Positions 45,057 to 54,449 of a DNA stretch of 64,000 nt are shown here, one piece after another; within the stretch, counting starts at the first letter, position 1, and each line of letters opens with the position of its first letter. A program made the translations under genes and the position numbers. This DNA is from Corynebacterium ammoniagenes DSM 20306. Lineage in GTDB: Bacteria > Actinomycetota > Actinomycetes > Mycobacteriales > Mycobacteriaceae. The DNA is taken from assembly GCF_001941425.1 (NCBI RefSeq), contig NZ_CP009244.1, positions 1,612,001 through 1,676,000 on the forward strand, in the 5' to 3' direction. The notes under the pieces are model-generated. The model did no database searches and was not told the DNA's origin. It saw only the letters and a program-made list of their open reading frames with translations.

Positions 45057-46577
45057 CTACGTAGGTTCACCTTCCGAGGCACCACTAGATCCGGTTTCCA
45101 TTGCTCTTTTGTCTAGTTTTATCTCGGCTCTGGCAGTAGAGCGCAGAGTCCTAAAAATCGATTTCAGTGCATGAATCTCATCTAAGGTTACGAAGTCTAG
45201 GCGCTTTTTAGATTCAGGCACCGTTACCTCAAGTTCTGCGAAATAGAAATACCCAAGGTCGTCTTCTTCCACGCTGGCAGGTGTCACTTTCGCTGCTACT
45301 TCGTGTTTGCTTCGTGCCAAACTGCACTTTTCGCGTTGCAGCTCAAACCGCACAACCGACGTGGACTCGCTATCACGGCGGCTTCTAATCCTTCTCCCCC
45401 AGATGGACAGATACGCAATAACGTAAGAGAACAAAACTGCTACAAGAATGTAGATTTTCCACGCTATTGCCATGTCAGAAATTAGAAAAGTTATGACCAT
45501 TACGCCTTGAAAGAACAGTGCAAGGACTAGTTGTACAAGGCCTACTCCCCGCATTCCCAAGTCACCTGCGATAGTGGCCATCGCGTTGATAGCGATCGCT
45601 CCAATCAGCGAGGAATAAAGCGAGAGTACGACAATGACGCCACTAGCTTTGCTGGCTACAAGCAAGGGGATCCACGCTGCAAGGTTTATCAGCGCATAAA
45701 GACCTAACAAACCCGCATGTACCAATCTCAATTTATTGCGGATGTGATTCGTTTTCAGCGCGCCTTTTGATACCTCACCGCTTGGATTGCGCCATTGGAA
45801 CTCGTTGTTTTCCATAAATTGCATGACGCGCTGGAGCAAAATTCCACTTCTGACTCTGGAGAGACGTTTTATCTCCCGAGAGTTTTCGAGCCTTCTCCGC
45901 TTCAGTCCATCTTGGACAAGCGCTTCCCCACCTTCGGTAAGTTGTAGCGTGCTAAAGACACTGCCCAAAACAACCGCTAGGGCAACGACAGAGAGCAAGT
46001 AAACAAATGTTTCGACTGACAAAGACGCCATAACCGCCCGCCACAGGAACGGATAAGAATGGTAGATATCGATTGCTTCTTGGACACTTGTCTCCGGGTT
46101 TCTGCCTAATTCGCCGGCAATACTATCGACGGCCCTGGCCCCTTTGAATTCCGAAAAGAGTGAGACGGAGATCTGCGATAGCAGACCGAAAACCAAGATG
46201 CTTGAACCAATTCCCTGCAGCCACGAAAGCAATATTGCCTTTCGATGATCATCGATGTTGATATTTTGGGCGTTGGTAATCAGGTAATAGTAAGCAGTAA
46301 TAATTAGCGGGAGAATGGTCAGCAGCAGCCCTAAGTCGATGGGGTTGCTCTCAGGAGCCCGCAAAAAGCTTGGGGACTCGCCAAGGAATTCGAGCGACAA
46401 GTTAGCAAGAATTTCCATGCTCATCACGGCATAAACTCCCATGATGAGAGCACCTAGCGCCATCAAAGCCACAACGGGAATTACCCAGGTTGTGGAAATA
46501 TTTCTCCGCGCGAAGCTGAAAAATCCGATAGGAATCTCAACTTTGTGCACTCGCGGATCTTCGGCCTTCTCCCCCAA
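45057..46577 (-). CDS. Unrecognised 8-TM membrane protein with a C-terminal soluble domain
   Basis: A 506-residue protein. Eight membrane segments can be placed at about 31-53, 81-101, 113-140, 188-210, 288-308, 312-337, 346-368 and 371-392. A positively charged cytoplasmic region (225-285) separates the two groups, and a C-terminal 110-residue polar domain ends in a basic/acidic tail. No family is recognised. Base use is more AT-rich and rare-codon-rich than the surrounding core genes, suggesting transfer. TTG at 46577 has AGGGG 7 nt upstream. It is followed directly by a small XRE gene; the pair looks like an accessory cassette next to tRNA-Glu. Confidence 0.65.
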   Translation of the reverse strand: MGEKAEDPRVHKVEIPIGFFSFARRNISTTWVIPVVALMALGALIMGVYAVMSMEILANLSLEFLGESPSFLRAPESNPIDLGLLLTILPLIITAYYYLITNAQNINIDDHRKAILLSWLQGIGSSILVFGLLSQISVSLFSEFKGARAVDSIAGELGRNPETSVQEAIDIYHSYPFLWRAVMASLSVETFVYLLSVVALAVVLGSVFSTLQLTEGGEALVQDGLKRRRLENSREIKRLSRVRSGILLQRVMQFMENNEFQWRNPSGEVSKGALKTNHIRNKLRLVHAGLLGLYALINLAAWIPLLVASKASGVIVVLSLYSSLIGAIAINAMATIAGDLGMRGVGLVQLVLALFFQGVMVITFLISDMAIAWKIYILVAVLFSYVIAYLSIWGRRIRSRRDSESTSVVRFELQREKCSLARSKHEVAAKVTPASVEEDDLGYFYFAELEVTVPESKKRLDFVTLDEIHALKSIFRTLRSTARAEIKLDKRAMETGSSGASEGEPT

Positions 46578-46774
46578 GTCTTTCCCCTCATCTACTCGAC
46601 AAAACGAATCTCAGTTTCGTTATGAGCATCACGATAGCTCACATATAACCTTGATGAGACCGAATCTTAAGTAACGATTGGCGGTACGGGCTGGAGACAG
46701 CTGGTATTGGGCCTGGAGGCTTGCAAAAAATAAAAATAGCCAGCCGATGAAAATCACCAACTGACTATCTCTTG

Positions 46775-46847
46775 TACCCCGTACGGGATTTGAACCCGTG
46801 TTACCGCCGTGAGAGGGCGGCGTCCTAGGCCGCTAGACGAACGGGGC
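46775..46847 (-). tRNA. tRNA-Glu (anticodon CTC)
   Basis: On the minus strand: acceptor GCCCCGT/ACGGGGT, D-arm with G-G-C-C-T-A, anticodon stem CCGCC/GGCGG with loop CTCTCAC (anticodon CTC, reading GAG), T-arm ACGGG-TTCAAAT-CCCGT. The CCA is not encoded; the discriminator base is A. Confidence 0.95.
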
Positions 46848-46873
46848 CTGTGCCTTTCGGACTTGATAAGAGT

Positions 46874-46920
46874 AAACTACCGGTAGTCAGCTTCACAAAT
46901 TGGCTGGCTACCGGTAGTTT
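46874..46920 (+). terminator. Strong stem-loop upstream of tRNA-Glu
   Basis: Perfect 13-bp arms AAACTACCGGTAG and CTACCGGTAGTTT, extended inward by one G-U and CAGC/GCTG to 18 pairs, with an 11-nt loop and a T run on the plus strand. It behaves as a plus-strand terminator, yet no plus-strand gene precedes it; it may be what is left of one, or an operator for the tRNA promoter. Confidence 0.55.
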
Positions 46921-46924
46921 TTAA

Positions 46925-47479
46925 AGACCTATACAATTGGAAATCCCGAATCATTTGTCTCAACTTGCGGTGTACTACTCTGCGGTCGAGGTGCGGATCG
47001 AATCAGTGGTTATTCCGCTTCTTATCTGTGGATAATTATGGACCGGTTAGAACTGTGCTTGTTGAGGATGATTCGGGAGGACGCTATTCGCGTTGTGCAT
47101 CCTTAGTAGCTCCTCTACTTCGACAATTGTTGGTGGCTAGAAGTTCTGGATTATGGCTATGCCGCTTCTAATTTTTAAGGATGCTCACCGTTACTGCGTC
47201 GAGAGTTATGATGTGAATTTTCTTGCATCTAATCTCCTTTGCTGTCGGTAACTTGTTCTACTTGCAGCATAACCCGCACCAATTTTCGGTGGAAGAGCTT
47301 TGTTTAAAATCCAGGTGGTCTTAACCCCGGTTATAAAAGTGACTCCCGTCTCACCATGGTCGATGCTTCACCGGTAAGGGGTAGCCCAAGACCAGTGAGA
47401 ATATTTCCCCCGAAATTACGCCAAGCTGCACAAACGCTAGAGACTGTACAGTACAAACACAGCAGCTGCCAACCGTAAG
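46925..47479. other. 555 bp without a recognisable gene
   Basis: Six-frame reading shows only short frames with no start/ribosome-site pair, no signal peptide and no known motif. Base composition is lower in GC than the core genes. It could be decayed coding DNA between tRNA-Glu and the thioesterase gene; no tRNA, repeat or integrase remnant was found. Confidence 0.6.
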
Positions 47480-48256
47480 TTACTTTCGTGGGCGCACCGT
47501 CAAGACTTGAGAGCACGTGCCAATGGGTCCGGTCTCGTCGTGCAAGATCGAATGAGTAAGGCCAACACCAGAGCCACCGAAACTTACACTGGTATCGGTG
47601 CCAACCCATTTTCCTTCGGGCATGCGGAAAAGGTGTGCGGTGAGATCAAGGTTGGGAAAGACGACTTCCTGAGGATTTTCACGCACTGCTACCCCATTGG
47701 CCATATCCAAAATACTCATATAGGAAGCAAGGTTGGAAACAGTCTCTCCGTCAAGCAGCAGAACGTCGGTCTGCCACCACGCAATGCCACGGCCGGGTTC
47801 TTTCATTTCCTGATAGCCGGCAATGGAGTTAACAAAGCCGCCACCCCAACCAATTCCTAAACCAGGTCGGAGTTCTCCCGTTGGCTCTGGCATATCTTCA
47901 AACGCGGTGCCTTCAATGGCTGCTGTGTCTTCTTGAATCAAAAACCAGGTACGCATCCGCGCTGCTGGACGACCGTTTTGAACACAAATCGCCTCCACGA
48001 GTTCAATAGTGCGCCCGGGTCGGACAACCTCGATGTCAATATGAAATGGGTCGAAGCTAATCGTTCCGAGAATTTCCACTGAAATCCGCCCCGGAACCAT
48101 GTTGTTCGCAGCATCGCGTTGCGAGTGGTCCAGCTCGGTTAAATGAGTCATCAACCCGACCATCGGTGCAATATGTTGCTCCTTAGGATTCCAGGCACCC
48201 CCAGCATGTTCCGTTGCCGTGAATTCATTGTCTCCGGTCCGCTGGAAATAGGCCAT
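47480..48256 (-). CDS. Thioesterase-family protein (TesB-like double hotdog)
   Basis: A 258-residue protein of the acyl-CoA thioesterase superfamily. The N-terminal hotdog includes A-G-G-A-W-N-P-K-E-Q-H-I-A-P-M-V-G-L-M-T-H-L and the central strand F-D-P-F-H-I-D-I-E-V-V-R-P-G-R-T-I-E-L-V-E-A. The second hotdog has L-T-A-H-L-F-R-M-P-E-G-K-W-V-G-T-D-T-S-V-S-F-G-G-S-G-V-G, which matches the TesB_C/4HBT_3 W-x2-x-x-S...G motif. Acyl-CoA hydrolysis is inferred. ATG 48256 has AAGGTGTGAG upstream. It lies 58 bp downstream of benE on the same strand and may act on aromatic acyl-CoA. Confidence 0.75.
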   Translation of the reverse strand: MAYFQRTGDNEFTATEHAGGAWNPKEQHIAPMVGLMTHLTELDHSQRDAANNMVPGRISVEILGTISFDPFHIDIEVVRPGRTIELVEAICVQNGRPAARMRTWFLIQEDTAAIEGTAFEDMPEPTGELRPGLGIGWGGGFVNSIAGYQEMKEPGRGIAWWQTDVLLLDGETVSNLASYMSILDMANGVAVRENPQEVVFPNLDLTAHLFRMPEGKWVGTDTSVSFGGSGVGLTHSILHDETGPIGTCSQVLTVRPRK

Positions 48257-48314
48257 GCGATGCTCACACCTTAAAAACTTTTGATTAGGTAACAACCTGC
48301 AAATACTAACGTAT

Positions 48315-49547
48315 TTACTGGTGGTCCGCGTGCTCTTGGGCGATCTTGTCTTCTTCTTTTTGCTTGCGCGCCAAGATGATGCCACGAACAATAAGCCCAC
48401 CAGCAATAGACCAGATAGCGGCACCGATACCGAAGATGGTCAGCCCAGAGGCAGCAATAATGAAGGTAACTGCCGCAGGCATACGGGAATGTTCAGCAGG
48501 GTTTTTCCATGCGCCGGCGACTGAGCCACTAAAGGTACCCACCAAGGCAAGGCCAGCCAAGGTACTAAAGACCTCTGATGGTGCGGCAGAAATGACCAAG
48601 ACGACGACACTACACAGCAAGCCCAAAACCAGATATGTGCTGCCACTCCACATCGCACTTCGCCAACGACGCAGGTGCTTTACTCCAGATTCAGAACCTG
48701 CTGATAATGCTGCGGAAATAGCAGCCAGGTTAATAGTTAGTCCACCAAAGAGTGCGGCGACTGAGCTCATAAAGCCGGTAGAGACCATAGCGCGCTTCCA
48801 CGGCAGCTTGTAGTCATAAGCCTTCAAGATTGCAAGTCCCGGCAGGTTCTGCGAGGCCATCGTGACCAGGTAGAGCGGCAGCGCAATGTTAACGATGGAG
48901 GCTGCATCAATCGCTGGAACGACGAATTCTAGGTGCGGAAGCAGGATGACGTCATCGACAGCTTCGGTATTAAAGTTAAAGGCAATTACTACTAGTGATG
49001 CCACGAATGCCGCTGGGATAGCCCAACGTGGTGCTTTCCAAAGTGCGATGAGCCACACAGCGATGACTGGGCCAGCAAGCCACGGATTCGATGCCAGGTT
49101 AAGAAATGGCTCGGTACAGTAGGCAAGCAAGAATCCTGCCAGCATGGCTTGGGCAATTTCCCCGGGGATCTTGGCGACCAAATCTGCCAAGGGGCGCACC
49201 AACCCTGTGGCGATAAGCAATACACCGGTAATAAGGAATGCGCCCATCGCGTGCGAAAATAATTCGCTATCGCCTTCACCGGCAGCAAATGCACCGGCAA
49301 TCAGTGCCGCGCCCGGGGTTGACCACGCAATGGTAATGGGTGCCTTAGTGGTGTAAGCCAAAAAGAAGGTGGTTAATCCGATGCCGAAACACACTGCGAG
49401 GAGTCCACTTGAAATCTGTCCGTCGGTGGCACCGAGGTTTTGCATCATCGCGATGACAATGACAAATGAGCTTAAAAAGCCCACCAAACCTGTGGTAATA
49501 CCGGCTATGGCAGACAGAGTTCCTTGTGAAGCGCCCGGCCTAGGCAA
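48315..49547 (-). CDS. benE: BenE-family transporter (benzoate/H+ symporter type)
   Basis: A 410-residue secondary transporter with 12 helices. BenE family marks are I-A-W-S-T-P-G-A-A-L-I-A, A-M-L-A-G-F-L-L-A-Y-C and P-L-Y-L-V-T-M-A-S-Q-N-L-P-G. Benzoate is the substrate in Acinetobacter; other aromatic acids are possible, and no benzoate degradation genes are in the window. TTG 49547 is the start, with GGAAGG 7 nt upstream. A small inverted repeat (49570-49585) lies just upstream. A hydrophilic Lys/Glu/Asp-rich tail ends the protein. Confidence 0.88.
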   Translation of the reverse strand: MPRPGASQGTLSAIAGITTGLVGFLSSFVIVIAMMQNLGATDGQISSGLLAVCFGIGLTTFFLAYTTKAPITIAWSTPGAALIAGAFAAGEGDSELFSHAMGAFLITGVLLIATGLVRPLADLVAKIPGEIAQAMLAGFLLAYCTEPFLNLASNPWLAGPVIAVWLIALWKAPRWAIPAAFVASLVVIAFNFNTEAVDDVILLPHLEFVVPAIDAASIVNIALPLYLVTMASQNLPGLAILKAYDYKLPWKRAMVSTGFMSSVAALFGGLTINLAAISAALSAGSESGVKHLRRWRSAMWSGSTYLVLGLLCSVVVLVISAAPSEVFSTLAGLALVGTFSGSVAGAWKNPAEHSRMPAAVTFIIAASGLTIFGIGAAIWSIAGGLIVRGIILARKQKEEDKIAQEHADHQ

Positions 49548-49569
49548 TCGAATTCCTTCCCAAACTGTT

Positions 49570-49585
49570 GTATATCCCTATATAC
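49570..49585. promoter_or_regulatory. Inverted repeat upstream of benE
   Basis: GTATAT-CCCT-ATATAC, a perfect 6-bp inverted repeat between the methyltransferase stop and the benE start. It resembles half of the GTATAC-type operator at 58348 but with a different spacer. Possibly a repressor site for the benE-thioesterase pair. Confidence 0.4.
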
Positions 49586-49586
49586 C

Positions 49587-50216
49587 TTAGTGGTTTTCGC
49601 TGGTTATAGCATTTGCGAGGAAAAGTGAGAAGCTTCCATCCTCTCGTTCAATCTCGCCAGCGTCATGAAATTCGACCTGAGCAAAGCCTGCCTCAAGCAA
49701 GGATTTCTCAAACTTTTCGCGCTTGAATCCATCATGTCCGTCGTAGTGTTCAATATGCGCGTGGAACTTGCCACCAGCATCATCGAGCTCAATAATGCAC
49801 GCTGCTCCCCTAGGCTCAAGAATGCTGGCGAAAGTTTTCAGTAGTGCAGGAACATCCGCAACATGGTGCAAAACAAGTGAAGCCACAACGAGGTCATATT
49901 TCTGATCCGGCAGCTTTCCCTGGACAAGGTCAGAATCCGACAGCGTCGCCTCTGGAAGGACACCAGCTTCAATCTTTTGGGCAATCACATCGCGCATGCC
50001 CTCGGAATTATCCGCCAAGGTTAAGGCTCCAACATGCGGCGATAAAAATTGCGACACGAGGCCAGTTCCGGCACCGAACTCAAAAACTTCTGCCTCACCG
50101 TTCGGTGCCACTGTGTCCAAAATCAGTTGGGCAGTGTGCTGTGCCCGCTCAATCTTTTTCGGGTCTTTATCCCATTCAGCTGCACGGTCATCAAAGAAAT
50201 GGCTATGGTCAATCAT
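49587..50216 (-). CDS. Class I SAM-dependent methyltransferase
   Basis: A 209-residue methyltransferase. The SAM motif I is V-F-E-F-G-A-G-T-G-L-V-S-Q-F, motif II contains L-T-L-A-D-N-S-E-G-M, and motif IV is Y-D-L-V-V-A-S-L-V-L-H-H-V-A-D, the UbiE/Methyltransf_11/12 pattern. The acceptor is unknown; small molecules and toxic-metal or quinone-type substrates are all possible. The N-terminus F-F-D-D-R-A-A-E-W-D is typical of the group. TAAACT ends 6 nt before the ATG, giving a likely leaderless mRNA. Stands alone between benE and the cutinase gene. Confidence 0.85.
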   Translation of the reverse strand: MIDHSHFFDDRAAEWDKDPKKIERAQHTAQLILDTVAPNGEAEVFEFGAGTGLVSQFLSPHVGALTLADNSEGMRDVIAQKIEAGVLPEATLSDSDLVQGKLPDQKYDLVVASLVLHHVADVPALLKTFASILEPRGAACIIELDDAGGKFHAHIEHYDGHDGFKREKFEKSLLEAGFAQVEFHDAGEIEREDGSFSLFLANAITSENH

Positions 50217-50378
50217 TACCGCAGTTTAGCAAGATATGTACCATCAGTTCCCGAAAATAATTGGGTAAACCATCTTGGCTACACATCATATGAGTAAAGC
50301 CCTACGAAGTGTTCAAAAGCTTTCGCAGCTTGTCGATGGATCCTTTTCCTCTCAATCCACATGACGCAGTGACTCGTT

Positions 50379-51236
50379 CTAGCCCGCGGTATTAAGCAAA
50401 CCCGCTACGGCGTCAATAACCTGAATGTCCTGCGCAGTAGGCTCATTGAGGAAATACGATGCATGCCGCTCCGCCTTGTTAGATAACGCATCGTTGGCTG
50501 CCTCCAAGGAGAAATCGCAAACGAAGTCCCCACTGAGGCAGTAATCCACGCGCTTGTCCTCTGGAAGCGCTGCTCTTTCCATGACCTGAGAATATTTATG
50601 CAATGGATTGCCGATGGTGATTGCACCTTCTAAGCGGCCGGTATCTGCCAGGTACTTTTCCACGCTCGTTGTCACCAACGCCCCTTGGGAATAACCGGCT
50701 ACTACATAGCGCGGGCTGCATCCTGTCGTGGCCTCGTAATCCTCCACCACTGTCGGCGCATTGTTTACTCCGGCGCGCAAACTATCGATTGCTCCAAAAG
50801 TTACCGAGTGCAGCAATTCGCCGAGCGGATACTGCTGAACAATGCCTACCGCCCGCTGAACCATTTCAATGGGACCGATGTTTTCGCCCTCTTCAGCCAA
50901 CGGCGGCAAATCCATGTTGGCAGGGTACGCGTCCTCCTCCAGGGCAAGTACGTAGACGCTATCCATGGTTCCTGGATGGCGCTGCTCTACTTGGTGAAAC
51001 AGGGCAGTGAAGTTGGGCCCCTCATAACCATTAGACGGCTCGGCGTTCTCAGAATAGCGCTGAGGGCCAAAGTATTCGCCGTTCTCCTCGTTTTGGTCAG
51101 AACCGCGCGCGGCGAGCACCACGGTATTCGGGCAGGTCTCATCAAAAGATGCCGCGTGGGCTGTCACCGGCGCCAGCCCAGCAAGTACGAAGCCAGCGAT
51201 AACGCCAAATACTCTCATTCGACGAAATATTCTCAT
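50379..51236 (-). CDS. Secreted cutinase-family esterase
   Basis: A 285-residue exported alpha/beta-hydrolase of the cutinase family. A Sec signal peptide ends near A-H-A-A (about 29). The nucleophile elbow is G-Y-S-Q-G-A (Gly-x-Ser-x-Gly), the first strand is V-V-L-A-A-R-G-S-D-Q, and the catalytic Asp/His are likely in D-Y-C-L-S-G-D-F-V-C-D and the C-terminal R-H-A-S-Y-F. Actinobacterial homologues are esterases, lipases or cutinase-like phospholipases. Several cysteines suit two disulfides, as in the family. ATG 51236 follows TAAGGT. The gene precedes the type I R-M operon on the same strand but is unrelated. Confidence 0.88.
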   Translation of the reverse strand: MRIFRRMRVFGVIAGFVLAGLAPVTAHAASFDETCPNTVVLAARGSDQNEENGEYFGPQRYSENAEPSNGYEGPNFTALFHQVEQRHPGTMDSVYVLALEEDAYPANMDLPPLAEEGENIGPIEMVQRAVGIVQQYPLGELLHSVTFGAIDSLRAGVNNAPTVVEDYEATTGCSPRYVVAGYSQGALVTTSVEKYLADTGRLEGAITIGNPLHKYSQVMERAALPEDKRVDYCLSGDFVCDFSLEAANDALSNKAERHASYFLNEPTAQDIQVIDAVAGLLNTAG

Positions 51237-51347
51237 ACCTTAAAGCTACGACACTAAGCCAGTTCTCGCACCGGATTCGAAGTCATCGTCGCTCGGCCTC
51301 CTCGTCGGCATTACCCTCACCGTCACGAAGTCAATCGGACCAAGTTC

Positions 51348-54300
51348 TTAGGCCGCCTCGTCTTCTGAATAAAGACCGACGAAGCGGTCAAAGAATCTTT
51401 GCAGCTTTTCGATGACCTTCTTCCGCTTTTCCCCATTACGCCCCGCGGCGGAAAACCTGGATACTGGTTTCATAATCCCGGTTACTTCAATGCCATTCGT
51501 TGCGACAGCGCCGTCACGAAATGCCCGCTCGACGAAGTTGGTAGCTTCTTCGGGACGAAGGTTTTCTTCCTTGATAATGTTTTGAAGTTCCACGTCCTTC
51601 TTACCAACAATGAACTTCCGCCATTCTTCCTCAATCTCACCACTAGTAGAAATAGAGTCGACGAAAGCCTCGACGAGGTCGCGCTTGTTACGCAAGCTTG
51701 GGCTGGAATCAACGGCACGGGTAATCTGTGCACGGATTTCTTTATCTTCACCGTCACCGCTCGCCTCACGGTATTTTTCAACCAACATGAGGATGTAGTC
51801 AACGTTAATCTCAGCTTGTTTGATCAGCTCGATCTCAAATACCACATCATCGTTGATGGTTTCCTTATCTGCAACCCTATCGTCTTTGAACTCTGCATAA
51901 TACTGGAGGTAGATGCTGCGGTAGTCCTGGTCTTGGCGCTCGCTAAGGATTTCATTACCAGCGAACTCATCGAATGAAGTCAGAATATTTAGCAGGCGCA
52001 AAATGGAGCCATAAAGCGCAATGAACTCCTTCTTTCGGGCTTCACCGATAATCTGCGTATTGACCGGGAATTCTTCCAGCAGCTCACTGACTTTTTCGGC
52101 GTATTCGTTGTAGTACTCGTGGTACGGCTTGAGCAGCACAATGCCGCGTGCTTCCTTATTACCGAAAAGCGCTAGGGCATCATTGGTTTGCTCTTCCAGA
52201 TTGCGGAAGCTAACGATGTTTCCGTAAGTCTTCACCGAGTTCAGAATGCGATTGGTGCGCGAATATGCCTGAATCAACCCGTGCGATTTCAGGTTCTTAT
52301 CCACCCACAGGGTATTGAGAGTGGTCGCGTCGAACCCGGTTAGGAACATGTTGACTACAATGACCATGTCAATCTCGCGGTTCTTCAGCCGAAGAGATAA
52401 ATCCTTGTAGTAATTCTGGAAGCTATCAGCAGAGGTGCTATAGCTCGTCCCGAACATCTGGTTGTAATCACGGATGGCCGATTCTAGAAAATCTCGAGAA
52501 GGGCCGTCCAAACCACCGGTATCAAATCCTTCGTCATCGAGGTAATCCTCTGATTCGGCTTCATTTGCCGCATAGGAATAGATAAGACCAATCTTCAAAC
52601 GCTGATCAGGAACCAAGTCCCTTTGCTGCTGCGCAAACGCAAGATAGTAGCGCTTTGCAGCTTCAATCGATGCGGTTGCAAAAATGGAGTTGAAACCCTT
52701 AACCCGTAGTGCTGCTTTCTCTTCAACAACACGGTTTCTTCCCCCAGCTACCGCAGAGACATTGGAGACCACCGAATGACTGTAGGTGCTGGTTCGCCGC
52801 GTCTTCTGCGCAAAGTGATCGAGCGTATACTTCACGATCGCATTAATACGCTGCGGTGCTAGCAGAGCCTTTTCGGTGTCAATGGCAGAGACATCTTTAT
52901 CGTCTACTTCTCCCACCCGCACCGTGTTGACATAGTCAATGCGGAAGGGAAGCACATTCTTATCGGTAATCGCATCAACAATGGTATAAGTATGAAGCTT
53001 CTCGCCGAATGCCTGCTCGGTCGTGCGCAGTTGCGGGTTGCCGCCTGCTGTGGAGTTCTCCGCGAAAATAGGCGTGCCGGTAAAGCCGAAGAGGTTGTAC
53101 TTCTTGAACGCCTTGGTAATCGCTTGGTGCATATCTCCGAACTGCGAGCGATGACACTCGTCAAAAATGATGACAATGTGCCCCTCATAGATCGAGTGGC
53201 CCTTATTCCCTGCGATAAACGTGGAGAGCTTTTGGATCGTAGTGATAATTATCCGGGCATTGGAATCTTCCAGCTGTCTCTTCAATACTGCAGTAGAAGT
53301 GTTGGAGTTAGCCGCGCCTTTCTCGAAGCGGTCATACTCACGCATCGTCTGATAGTCGAGGTCCTTACGGTCCACAACGAAAAGAACCTTGTCTACACTC
53401 TGCATCTTAGAGGCCAATTGCGCGGCCTTAAATGACGTCAACGTCTTGCCTGAACCGGTAGTGTGCCATACATAGCCACCGGCTTGGATGGTTCCCAAGC
53501 GTTTATAATTATCCGCAACTTCAATGCGCTGCAGAATACGCTCGGTTGCCACGATTTGGTACGGACGCATCACCATCAACGTCTTATCTACGGTGAGCAC
53601 GCAGTACTTCGTCAGAATGTTCAGCAAAGAATGCTTAGCGAAGAAGGTCCTAGCAAATGAACGGAGATCCTGAATCGGCTTATTCTGGGCATCTGCCCAC
53701 CAAGACGTGAACTCAAAGCTATTCGAAGTCTTCTTGCCCCGATTCTTCCCGTCAGTCTCTTTGATGTGAAGCTGTCGGGTGGTATTGGAGTAGTACTTCG
53801 TCAGAGTGCCATTGCTGATAACAAAGAGCTGAACGTATTCGAACAGTCCAGATCCGGACCAGAAACTATCGCGTTGGTAGCGATTAATTTGGTTGAATGC
53901 TTCACGAATATCTACCCCACGACGCTTGAGCTCGACATGCACCATCGGCAATCCATTGACCAAAATGGTCACGTCATACCGCGTAGCGTGCTTCGTTCCG
54001 CCTTCGCCCTCACCGGTCTCATACTGATTGATAACTTGCAGCCGATTGTTGTGGATATTCGTCTTATCCAACAACATCACATTCTTGGTAGACCCATCAT
54101 CGCGCCGCAACAGCTGAATATGGTCTTCATGGATACGCACAGCTTTTTCGACAATGCCATCGTTGTTGCCAGCAATTCGCTCCATGAAAAACTGCTTCCA
54201 CTCAGCATTAGAAAATTCAATCTTATTAAGAATCTCCAACTGCGAGCGAAGGTTTTCTTCCAGCTGACTTTGCGACGTGATAGGCAAGTAGTCATAGGCT

Positions 54301-54449
54301 TGCGACTCCAACAAGCGAATGAGCTCTTGTTCCAACTGGGATTCCGACTGATAGCTCGCCTCAGCGTTAGCATCGGCTTCGTACTCAGCAACAACCGTAC
54401 TTTCGCTGCCAACTGCGATTGGATCATACTTACGTAGTGGCTCGGTCAT
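51348..54449 (-). CDS. hsdR: Type I restriction enzyme subunit R
   Basis: A 1033-residue motor-nuclease subunit, full length. The N-terminal PD-(D/E)xK endonuclease core has V-H-V-E-L-K-R-R-G. The SF2 translocase has W-H-T-T-G-S-G-K-T-L-T (Walker A), I-I-F-D-E-C-H-R-S-Q (DECH), G-F-T-G-T-P and the C-terminal T-G-F-D-A and Y-S-R-T-N-R-I motifs. A C-terminal helical domain binds the M2S core. With HsdM and HsdS it cuts unmethylated DNA far from the recognition site after ATP-driven translocation. ATG 54449 overlaps the hsdS stop (ATGA). All catalytic motifs seem intact. Confidence 0.97.
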   Translation of the reverse strand: MTEPLRKYDPIAVGSESTVVAEYEADANAEASYQSESQLEQELIRLLESQAYDYLPITSQSQLEENLRSQLEILNKIEFSNAEWKQFFMERIAGNNDGIVEKAVRIHEDHIQLLRRDDGSTKNVMLLDKTNIHNNRLQVINQYETGEGEGGTKHATRYDVTILVNGLPMVHVELKRRGVDIREAFNQINRYQRDSFWSGSGLFEYVQLFVISNGTLTKYYSNTTRQLHIKETDGKNRGKKTSNSFEFTSWWADAQNKPIQDLRSFARTFFAKHSLLNILTKYCVLTVDKTLMVMRPYQIVATERILQRIEVADNYKRLGTIQAGGYVWHTTGSGKTLTSFKAAQLASKMQSVDKVLFVVDRKDLDYQTMREYDRFEKGAANSNTSTAVLKRQLEDSNARIIITTIQKLSTFIAGNKGHSIYEGHIVIIFDECHRSQFGDMHQAITKAFKKYNLFGFTGTPIFAENSTAGGNPQLRTTEQAFGEKLHTYTIVDAITDKNVLPFRIDYVNTVRVGEVDDKDVSAIDTEKALLAPQRINAIVKYTLDHFAQKTRRTSTYSHSVVSNVSAVAGGRNRVVEEKAALRVKGFNSIFATASIEAAKRYYLAFAQQQRDLVPDQRLKIGLIYSYAANEAESEDYLDDEGFDTGGLDGPSRDFLESAIRDYNQMFGTSYSTSADSFQNYYKDLSLRLKNREIDMVIVVNMFLTGFDATTLNTLWVDKNLKSHGLIQAYSRTNRILNSVKTYGNIVSFRNLEEQTNDALALFGNKEARGIVLLKPYHEYYNEYAEKVSELLEEFPVNTQIIGEARKKEFIALYGSILRLLNILTSFDEFAGNEILSERQDQDYRSIYLQYYAEFKDDRVADKETINDDVVFEIELIKQAEINVDYILMLVEKYREASGDGEDKEIRAQITRAVDSSPSLRNKRDLVEAFVDSISTSGEIEEEWRKFIVGKKDVELQNIIKEENLRPEEATNFVERAFRDGAVATNGIEVTGIMKPVSRFSAAGRNGEKRKKVIEKLQRFFDRFVGLYSEDEAA

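Noticed and set aside
46775..47480. Integrative element inserted at tRNA-Glu
   Set aside because: No integrase, no duplicated tRNA 3' end and no direct repeat could be found; only base composition hints at transfer.
47331..47609. A 92-codon minus-strand frame at the end of the thioesterase gene
   Set aside because: Overlaps the thioesterase in another frame, has no ribosome site and no motif.
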